Source: JBBDIK01 sp040880465
GTDB taxonomy: Bacteria > Actinomycetota > UBA4738 > JBBDHU01
Direction: 5' to 3'
Assembly (NCBI GenBank): GCA_040880465.1
Contig: JBBDIK010000012.1
Coordinates: forward strand, 62,001 to 126,000
DNA: 64,000 nt
The notes beneath the pieces are model-generated. The model was not told where the DNA came from. It made no database searches and saw only the letters and a list, made by a program, of their open reading frames with translations. How positions within the stretch are numbered: position 1 is the first letter of the stretch; each line of letters opens with the position of its first letter. Below are positions 41,432 to 47,921 of this stretch, piece after piece. Both the position numbers and the translations under genes were made by a program.

Positions 41432-44400
41432 ATGCCTGATGACGTGCGTGAACGCCTGACCCAACTCCTTGCCGAGCGCATCGTTGTGCTCGACGGGTCG
41501 TGGGGTGTTCTCCTTCAGGGCCGTGGGTTGTCCGAGACCGAGTTCCGGGGCGAACGCTTCGCCGACCACGACCGCGACGTCCAGGGCGACCCGGATCTGC
41601 TGAACATCACCCATCCGGAGATCATCACCGAGATCCACCGCGCCTATTTCGAAGCGGGTGCCGACATCTCGACGACGAACACATTCACGGCGACCTCGAT
41701 CGGCCAGCAGGATTACGGGCTCCAGGACGCCGTCTACGACATGAACGTCGAGGGGGCCCGTCTGGCGAAAGCGGCGGCTTCCGAGTTCGACGGGCCTCGC
41801 TTCGTCGCCGGGTCGGTCGGACCGCTGAACGTCACCCTGTCGATGTCGCCGAAGGTGGACGATCCGTCATACCGAACGGTGGACTTCGATGCCGTCTACG
41901 CGTCCTACGCCGAGCAGATGCGGGGCCTGCGCGACGGCGGCGCCGACATCCTGCTCATCGAGACCATCTTCGACACGCTGAACGCGAAGGCGGCGATCGC
42001 CGCGGCGAAGGACGTCGCGCCGGAGCTGCCGCTATGGATCTCGGCCACGATCATCGATAAGAGCGGGAGGACGCTCTCCGGCCAGACGCTCGAGGCTTTC
42101 TGGTATTCGATCGAGCACGCGGAGCCGTTGATCGTCGGACTGAACTGCTCGCTCGGGGCCCGCGAGATCCGTTCCCACGTCGAGGACCTCTCGCGGGTCG
42201 CCTCGGTTGCCGTCGCGTGTTATCCGAACGCCGGCCTGCCGAACGCGTTCGGTGGCTTCGACGAGACCCCGGACATCACCAGCTCGCTCCTCCGCGAGTT
42301 CGCGGATGCGGGGCTGATGAACGTCGTCGGAGGCTGCTGCGGCACGACGCCCGAGCACATCCGGATGATCTCCGACACGGTCCGCGGTCTGGTCCCGCGG
42401 GAGATCAAGCCGGTCCTCAGCGAGTACTCGACGTTCAGTGGTCTCGAGCCGTTCATCGTCACACCCGACACCGGGTTCGTCGTGATCGGGGAGCGCCAGA
42501 ACGTCACGGGCTCGGCGGTCTTCCGGCGTCTGGTTGAGTCGGGCGACTGGCAGGCGGCCGTCGAGGTCGCCGCGCAACAGGTCGCGAACGGCGCGAACAT
42601 GATCGACGTCAACATGGACGCGGACCTCCTCGACGGCGAGGAGGCCATGACGACGTTCCTCAACTACATCGCGACCGAACCCGAGATCGCCAAGGTCCCG
42701 GTGATGATCGATTCCTCGCGCCCCGAGGTCATCGAGGCAGGGCTGAAGTGCGTTCAGGGCAAGGGGGTCGTGAACTCGATCTCCCTGAAGGAAGGCGAGG
42801 AGAAGTTCCTCGAGGCTGCGCGCATGGTCAAGCGTTACGGCGCCGCGGTCGTCGTGATGGGTTTCGACGAGCAGGGTCAGGCCGGCACCGTCGAGCGCAA
42901 GGTCGAGATCGCCGAGCGCTCCTACCGCCTCCTGATCGAGCAGGCCGGGTTCCGTCCGCAGGACATCATCTTCGACCCGAACATCCTCGCCATCGCGACC
43001 GGGATCGAGGAGCACGACGAGTTCGCCAAGGCGTTCATCGAGGCCACGCGCGAGATCAAGATGAAGTGCCCCGGCGCCAAGGTCAGTGGCGGCGTGTCGA
43101 ACCTGTCCTTCTCGTTCCGTGGGAACGATCCGGTTCGACAGGCGATCCACTCGGCCTTCCTGTACCACGCCATCGCGGCCGGTCTGGATATGGCCATCGT
43201 GAACGCCGGGCAGATCATGGTGTACACGGACATCGAGCCGGCGCTGCTCGAGCGCGTCGAGGACATCATCTTCCATCGGCGCGAGGATGCGACCGAGCGG
43301 ATGGTCGAGTTCGCGGAGTCCTTCCGAGGCGAGACCAAGAAGAAGGAACTCGACCTGTCCTGGCGCGAGGGGACGGTCCAGGAGCGGCTCTCGTTCGCTC
43401 TCGTCCACGGCATCGTCGAGTTCATCGTGGACGACACTGAGGAAGCGCGACTGCAGTATGAGCGCCCGCTCGATGTGATCGAAGGTCCGTTGATGGACGG
43501 GATGCGCGTCGTCGGCGACCTGTTCGGTGCGGGGAAGATGTTCCTGCCGCAGGTGGTCAAGTCTGCGCGCGCCATGAAGCGCGCGGTGGCGCACCTCGAG
43601 CCGTTCATGGAGGAGGAGAAGATCTCACTCGGGACGGTTGGACAGTCCCAGGGCAAGGTCGTTCTGTGCACGGTCAAGGGCGACGTGCACGACATCGGCA
43701 AGTCCATCGTGGGTGTGGTACTGAACTGCAATTCGTACGAGGTCATCGATCTCGGCGTGATGGTGCCCGCAGACGTGTTGCTGGACACCGCGATCGAAGA
43801 GAGCTGCGATATCGTCGGATGCTCGGGACTGATCACGCCGTCGCTCACCGAGATGGTGAACGTCGCGAGCGAGATGCAGCGTCGGGGTATGACGCACCCG
43901 TTGCTGATCGGGGGAGCGACGACCTCGCGCCAGCACACCGCAGTCAAGATCGCACCGGCCTTCGAGCAGCCGGTCGTCCACGTCCTGGACGCCTCGCGGG
44001 TGGTTCAGGTCGTGTCGGACCTGCTCGACCCCGATCGCAAGAAGAAGCTCGACGAGGAGAACCGGATCGATCAAGACCGTTTGCGCAAGCTTCACGAGGA
44101 GAAGCTGAAGACACCCCTTCTGCCGTACCGCAAGGCCCTCGCGAACCGGACAGTGCTGGCGTACGAGACTTCACAGGTACCGCCGGCGCCGTTCCTCGGC
44201 ACGAAGACCGCCGAGCCGACGCTGGCCGACCTCCGCGAGCTCATCGACTGGACGTTCTTCTTCACGGCGTGGGAGCTCAAGGGTCGGTACCCGGCGATCC
44301 TGGACCATCCGGATCATGGCGACGCCGCGCGGGAGCTGTTCGCCGATGGGCAGGAGTTGCTCGACGAGATCGTCGCAGGGGAACTGTTGCAGGCGCGTGG

Positions 44401-45067
44401 GGTCTTCGGGTTCTGGAAGGCACAGGCCGACGGGGACGACATCGTCCTGGATGACGGGACGGTCTTCCACATGCTCCGCCAGCAGGCCGAGCACGACGAC
44501 GACCGCCCGAACCGCTCGCTCGCAGACTTCATCGCGCCCCCGGACCCCGGTGTGCAGGACCATGTCGGCGCGTTCGCCGTGACGACGGGGATCGGCTGCG
44601 ATGAGCTCGTCGCACGGTTCGAGGCCGACAACGACGACTACAAGGCGATCATGGCCAAGGCGCTGGCCGACCGGCTGGCGGAAGCGTTCGCAGAATGGCT
44701 GCATCGGGAGGTTCGCCGGGAGTGGTACGCGCCTGATGAGTCGCTTTCGGCCGAAGAGCTGGCCGAGGAGCGCTACCGCGGTATCAGGCCGGCGTTCGGG
44801 TATCCGGCGTGTCCGGACCACACGGAGAAAGAGAAGCTCTTCGCGATACTTGGGGCGCGGGAGATCGGGATGGAGCTGACGAGCGCCTACGCGATGACGC
44901 CGCCCGCCAGCGTTTCCGGGCTCTACTTCGCCCACCCGGATTCCCGCTATTTCAACGTCGGCAGGATCGGGAAGGACCAGGTCGAGGAGTACTCGCGGCG
45001 CAAGGGACAGCCTCGGACGGAGACCGAGAAGTGGCTCCGCCCGAACCTGGCCTACGAACCGGAGTAA
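41432..45067 (+). CDS. metH: Cobalamin-dependent methionine synthase
   Basis: A 1211-residue, full-length MetH that transfers methyl from 5-methyl-THF to homocysteine. Domains: homocysteine binding (about 10-320) with zinc ligands in LIVGLNCSLGA and VVGGCCGTTPEH; pterin binding (about 345-610) with FVVIGERQNVTGS and NMIDVNMDADLLDGEEAM; cobalamin cap and binding (about 645-880) with the base-off ligand His753 in KGDVHDIGKS; and the SAM reactivation domain (about 890-1205) with RGIRPAFGYPACPDHTEK and ELTSAYAMTPPASVSG. Start ATG 41432 fits the -10 box; an in-frame GTG at 41426 is the alternative. Confidence 0.97.
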   Translation: MPDDVRERLTQLLAERIVVLDGSWGVLLQGRGLSETEFRGERFADHDRDVQGDPDLLNITHPEIITEIHRAYFEAGADISTTNTFTATSIGQQDYGLQDAVYDMNVEGARLAKAAASEFDGPRFVAGSVGPLNVTLSMSPKVDDPSYRTVDFDAVYASYAEQMRGLRDGGADILLIETIFDTLNAKAAIAAAKDVAPELPLWISATIIDKSGRTLSGQTLEAFWYSIEHAEPLIVGLNCSLGAREIRSHVEDLSRVASVAVACYPNAGLPNAFGGFDETPDITSSLLREFADAGLMNVVGGCCGTTPEHIRMISDTVRGLVPREIKPVLSEYSTFSGLEPFIVTPDTGFVVIGERQNVTGSAVFRRLVESGDWQAAVEVAAQQVANGANMIDVNMDADLLDGEEAMTTFLNYIATEPEIAKVPVMIDSSRPEVIEAGLKCVQGKGVVNSISLKEGEEKFLEAARMVKRYGAAVVVMGFDEQGQAGTVERKVEIAERSYRLLIEQAGFRPQDIIFDPNILAIATGIEEHDEFAKAFIEATREIKMKCPGAKVSGGVSNLSFSFRGNDPVRQAIHSAFLYHAIAAGLDMAIVNAGQIMVYTDIEPALLERVEDIIFHRREDATERMVEFAESFRGETKKKELDLSWREGTVQERLSFALVHGIVEFIVDDTEEARLQYERPLDVIEGPLMDGMRVVGDLFGAGKMFLPQVVKSARAMKRAVAHLEPFMEEEKISLGTVGQSQGKVVLCTVKGDVHDIGKSIVGVVLNCNSYEVIDLGVMVPADVLLDTAIEESCDIVGCSGLITPSLTEMVNVASEMQRRGMTHPLLIGGATTSRQHTAVKIAPAFEQPVVHVLDASRVVQVVSDLLDPDRKKKLDEENRIDQDRLRKLHEEKLKTPLLPYRKALANRTVLAYETSQVPPAPFLGTKTAEPTLADLRELIDWTFFFTAWELKGRYPAILDHPDHGDAARELFADGQELLDEIVAGELLQARGVFGFWKAQADGDDIVLDDGTVFHMLRQQAEHDDDRPNRSLADFIAPPDPGVQDHVGAFAVTTGIGCDELVARFEADNDDYKAIMAKALADRLAEAFAEWLHREVRREWYAPDESLSAEELAEERYRGIRPAFGYPACPDHTEKEKLFAILGAREIGMELTSAYAMTPPASVSGLYFAHPDSRYFNVGRIGKDQVEEYSRRKGQPRTETEKWLRPNLAYEPE

Positions 45068-45090
45068 GCCACGAGCCCACACTCGTGCTG

Positions 45091-45109
45091 GCGTAGCAGA
45101 TTGCTACGC
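45091..45109. promoter_or_regulatory. Palindromic operator overlapping the antitoxin promoter
   Basis: GCGTAGCA-GAT-TGCTACGC: two perfect 8-bp arms with a 3-bp centre. A -10 box TACGCT (45105-45110) overlaps the right arm, and one more half-site CGTAGC lies at 45111-45116. The antitoxin ATG follows 9 nt after the -10. This is the arrangement of an autoregulated toxin-antitoxin promoter. A second hairpin CACGAG...CTCGTG (45070-45087) just upstream may end metH transcription. Confidence 0.65.
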
Positions 45110-45119
45110 TCGTAGCGTC

Positions 45120-45398
45120 ATGGATGAGCCGATCATCTCCCAGCGGGAGTTCCGGAACGACATCAGCTCCGTTCTCCGGCGCGTCGAGGAGGGAGAAAGG
45201 TTCGTCGTAACCGTCAGTGGCCGACCGGTCGCTGAGGTAGCACCCTTGGGTCGGCGTCCCCGCTTCCTGCCCGCCCGCGAGATCGATGCGCTCCTGAGTC
45301 GGCGCGGCGACACGACGGAGTTCAAAGCGTGGTATTCCGATTTCAAGAAGTCCCATGGAACGACAGACGACATCCGGCTGCCCTGGAGCGGTGATTGA
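45120..45398 (+). CDS. Phd/YefM-family antitoxin
   Basis: A 92-residue type II antitoxin. The N-terminal DNA-binding domain is typical: IISQREFRNDISSVLRRVEE followed by GERFVVTVSGRPVAEVAPLG. The C-terminal toxin-neutralising part (FLPAREIDALLSRRG to the end) is present at normal length. Its last 8 bases overlap a GTG that would start a VapC-type toxin, but that toxin gene is reduced to a 26-codon remnant. The antitoxin therefore probably has no cognate toxin here. Confidence 0.88.
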   Translation: MDEPIISQREFRNDISSVLRRVEEGERFVVTVSGRPVAEVAPLGRRPRFLPAREIDALLSRRGDTTEFKAWYSDFKKSHGTTDDIRLPWSGD

Positions 45399-45471
45399 CG
45401 CGGGTGCTCCGATCCTCACGCAGGACGACGACTTCGAGCTCCTTCCCGGCGTCGAGACGGTACGGATCTGA
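45391..45471 (+). pseudogene. Remnant of a VapC-type PIN-domain toxin with internal deletion
   Basis: A 26-codon frame in the exact position of a toxin gene, overlapping the antitoxin stop by 8 nt. It begins VIDAG, like the first strand of a PIN domain (usually V/MI.DAS), and continues PILTQDDDFELLPGVETVRI, which is the usual C-terminus of VapC proteins (ILT.D.DF..LPG...V.). About 100 central codons, with most acidic catalytic residues, are missing, and the two ends are joined in frame. It should have no RNase activity. Confidence 0.65.
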
Positions 45472-45514
45472 GACGAGCGCCCCGTCCGGGCGGTGGTGCT
45501 AGCGTGGACCTCCC

Positions 45515-46765
45515 ATGACGAACTTCTGGCACGCGTTCGCGGACATGCACGCGGTCTCGGCGAGGGGCCCGTTCGTGCTGGACCGGGGCGAGGGCGTGCA
45601 CGTCTGGGACGAGGCGGGGACGCGCTACCTGGATGCGACGGCCGGTCTCTGGTTCGCGAACGTGGGATTCGGGCGCGGGGAGATCGCGGACGCCGCCCGG
45701 GCGCAGATGGCCAAGCTGCCCGCGTACTCGACGTTCGGTGACTTCTCGAACCGTCCGGTCGAGGACTTGGCCGATCGTGTCGCCGCAGTTGCGCCGGTAC
45801 ATGGCTCCAAGGTGTTCTTCACCAGCGGCGGGTCGGACTCGATCGACTCGGTCACCAAGATCGCCCGACGGTTCTGGCAACTCAACGGCCAGCGGAACCG
45901 GACCGTCTTCATCAAGCGACAGCACGCGTATCACGGGATGCACACGGCGGGCACCTCACTGGCCGGGATCCCCGCGAACCAGGAAGGGTTCGGGGAGCTG
46001 CTCGGCGACGTTGAGCAGGTTCCCTGGGACGATGCGGGGGCCTTGCGCGAGGCGATCCATCGGATCGGTGCCGAACGTGTGGCCGCCTTCTTCTGCGAAC
46101 CGGTGATCGGAGCGGGCGGGGTGTTCCCGCCACCACCGGGCTACCTCGACTCCGTCCGTGAGATCTGCCGTGAGACGGGGGTACTCTTCATCGCGGACGA
46201 GGTCATCACCGGCTTCGCGCGATGTGGAGATTGGTTCGCATCTTCGCGGTTCGGCCTGGAGCCGGATCTCGTCACGTGCGCCAAGGGCATCACGAGCGGG
46301 TACCTGCCCCTCGGCGCCGTGGTCGCGGCGCCACGGGTCGCGGATGTGTTCTTCGCCGAAGGTGCGGGACTCTTCCGCCACGGCTACACCTACTCGGGAC
46401 ACGCGGCGGTGGCCGCGGCGGCGCTCGCGAACCTCGACATCATCGAACGCGAGGGGTTGTGTGACCGCGCACTTGAGCTGGAGAAGGAGTTGCCGGAGGT
46501 ATTGGCGCCACTCCTGGCTCACGAGCAGGTTGACGAGATCCGCAGTGGTACTGGCGTGCTGGCGGCAGTGCAGTTGTCGGCCGAGCGCATCGAGGCCGAC
46601 CCTTCCTTCCCGATACAGGTCGTCGGTGCGTGCCGCGCGAACGGTGTTCTGACCCGGGCACTCGCAACGGGCGCACTCCAGGTCTCGCCATCGCTGGTGA
46701 TCGACGACGCTGGTCTGTCGGAACTCGCGGAAGGACTCTCTGCAGGCCTCGACGCCTCGGCATGA
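45515..46765 (+). CDS. Class III PLP-dependent aminotransferase
   Basis: A 416-residue omega-amino acid aminotransferase. The PLP environment is standard: FFTSGGSDSIDSVTKIARRF, HAYHGMHTAGTSLAG, the aspartate in LFIADEVITGFARCGDWF, and the Schiff-base lysine in VTCAKGITSGYLPLGAVVA. Likely donors are beta-alanine, GABA, taurine, putrescine or another terminal amine. It sits between the toxin-antitoxin remnant and a TetR regulator; a link with the agmatine-deiminase gene far upstream (agmatine to putrescine) is speculation. A TAGCGT box 9 nt before the ATG suggests a leaderless start. Confidence 0.9.
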   Translation: MTNFWHAFADMHAVSARGPFVLDRGEGVHVWDEAGTRYLDATAGLWFANVGFGRGEIADAARAQMAKLPAYSTFGDFSNRPVEDLADRVAAVAPVHGSKVFFTSGGSDSIDSVTKIARRFWQLNGQRNRTVFIKRQHAYHGMHTAGTSLAGIPANQEGFGELLGDVEQVPWDDAGALREAIHRIGAERVAAFFCEPVIGAGGVFPPPPGYLDSVREICRETGVLFIADEVITGFARCGDWFASSRFGLEPDLVTCAKGITSGYLPLGAVVAAPRVADVFFAEGAGLFRHGYTYSGHAAVAAAALANLDIIEREGLCDRALELEKELPEVLAPLLAHEQVDEIRSGTGVLAAVQLSAERIEADPSFPIQVVGACRANGVLTRALATGALQVSPSLVIDDAGLSELAEGLSAGLDASA

Positions 46766-46805
46766 GGCAACCCTGCTGGGACGTCGCAAAGCCTTTCGCT
46801 GAGGG

Positions 46806-47522
46806 CTAGCTCTTCGAGGCTGCAGCGTCCTTCGCCTGGTCCGAGCCGACGGCGCTGCGGATGAGTTCGATGAACTGCTCGATCCGTTGCTCGCGGCGTT
46901 CGGCGGTGTCGCCCCGGCGGTGGAAGAGCCCCGGGTCCAATTCCTCGGTGACCAGCGCGTCCTGGAAACGTTCCATCAGCCAGTCGACGATGGAGACGAG
47001 CATCTCCTGCTCGATGTCCTCGCGTACCTCGCCGGTCTCCAATCCGTACTTCACGAACGCGACCGTGCCGTACGGATCGTCGGCGAGCAGCCGGTTGATC
47101 TCACGCTTCAGGCGTAGATCGGTGCCGTAGTTGCCGATCAGGAGCACGCGGTAGGGGATCCAGTCCTCGCGCACGAGGTGTTCGGTCTGGTTCAGCCAGT
47201 ACCGGATCGTCGCGAAGAACCCGGCATCGAGGGTCTCCTCGGGCGCGTCGAAGTAGGTCATCGAGGTCAGCAGCGCCTGGCGGTACGCGGCGAGGAAGAG
47301 CCCTTCCTTCGTCCCGAAGTACTGGAATACCGAGCCTTTCGCGATGCCGAGCTCGGATGCGATGTCCTCGACGCGGGCGCCCTGGTAGCCGTTCTCGGCG
47401 AAGGTGCGCATGGCCGTGTCGATGATCTGCTGGCGCTTGGCCTCGGTCCGGGGCGACCGCGCAGGGGCATCGAAGGGAAGATCGCCCAGATCCTGTGTTC
47501 CTAACCGCGGGTCATTGGCCAC
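46806..47522 (-). CDS. TetR-family transcriptional regulator
   Basis: A 238-residue regulator with an N-terminal tail of about 25 residues, then the helix-turn-helix RQQIIDTAMRTFAENGYQGA and ELGIAKGSVFQYFGTKEGLF. The C-terminal half is unlike BetI. The start is GTG 47522. It is divergent from the sarcosine oxidase operon across a 167-bp gap containing a 14-bp perfect palindrome, so control of that operon is likely; the ligand may be sarcosine, dimethylglycine or an unrelated inducer. Confidence 0.9.
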   Translation of the reverse strand: MANDPRLGTQDLGDLPFDAPARSPRTEAKRQQIIDTAMRTFAENGYQGARVEDIASELGIAKGSVFQYFGTKEGLFLAAYRQALLTSMTYFDAPEETLDAGFFATIRYWLNQTEHLVREDWIPYRVLLIGNYGTDLRLKREINRLLADDPYGTVAFVKYGLETGEVREDIEQEMLVSIVDWLMERFQDALVTEELDPGLFHRRGDTAERREQRIEQFIELIRSAVGSDQAKDAAASKS

Positions 47523-47639
47523 AGGGTCCCTCCCGAACCGTGCGTCACGTGCGTAGTTATGGTAAACATATGTGGCAATCGTTGCTCAGAATGACTTGAG
47601 GTCAGACTACATCATGACTCCGGGGGCCCGCAACCACGA

Positions 47640-47653
47640 GGTCCTGCAGGACC
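47640..47653. promoter_or_regulatory. 14-bp perfect palindrome upstream of the sox operon
   Basis: GGTCCTGCAGGACC lies 36 bp before the soxD start, in the gap shared with the divergent TetR gene. The same gap (47523-47689) has an A+T-rich patch with ACATATGT and a short GCAATCGTTGC inverted repeat. The palindrome is a candidate operator; I see no certain -35/-10 pair. Confidence 0.4.
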
Positions 47654-47689
47654 CGGATCGGAAGCGGCAGAGCGGGAGGAACGTCCGGG

Positions 47690-47920
47690 TTGGCACTCAA
47701 GGTTCCGTGTCCGAATTGCGGACCGCGCTCCTACACGGAGTTCTCGTTCGGCGGCGAGCTCCGAGAGCTCGGCGTGACGGACATCGAGGACGACTTCCGC
47801 CGGGTGTACCTGCCCGAGAACCCGGCCGGCTCGCAGGAGGAACGTTGGTACCACGAGCTGGGATGCCGTCGCTGGTTCACGCTGAGTCGCGACACCGTGA
47901 CGAACCGGATCGAGGCCTGA
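47690..47920 (+). CDS. soxD: Sarcosine oxidase subunit delta
   Basis: A 76-residue zinc-binding delta subunit of heterotetrameric sarcosine oxidase. It has CPNCGPRSYTEFSFGGEL near the N-terminus and the later HELGCRRWFTLSRDTVTN segment, both normal for the family; the usual zinc ligands Cys, Cys, His and Cys are present. The start is TTG 47690 with GGGAGGA about 10 nt upstream; no ATG or GTG is available. It is the first gene of soxD-A-G-B and ends 1 nt before soxA. Confidence 0.92.
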   Translation: MALKVPCPNCGPRSYTEFSFGGELRELGVTDIEDDFRRVYLPENPAGSQEERWYHELGCRRWFTLSRDTVTNRIEA

Positions 47921-47921
47921 C

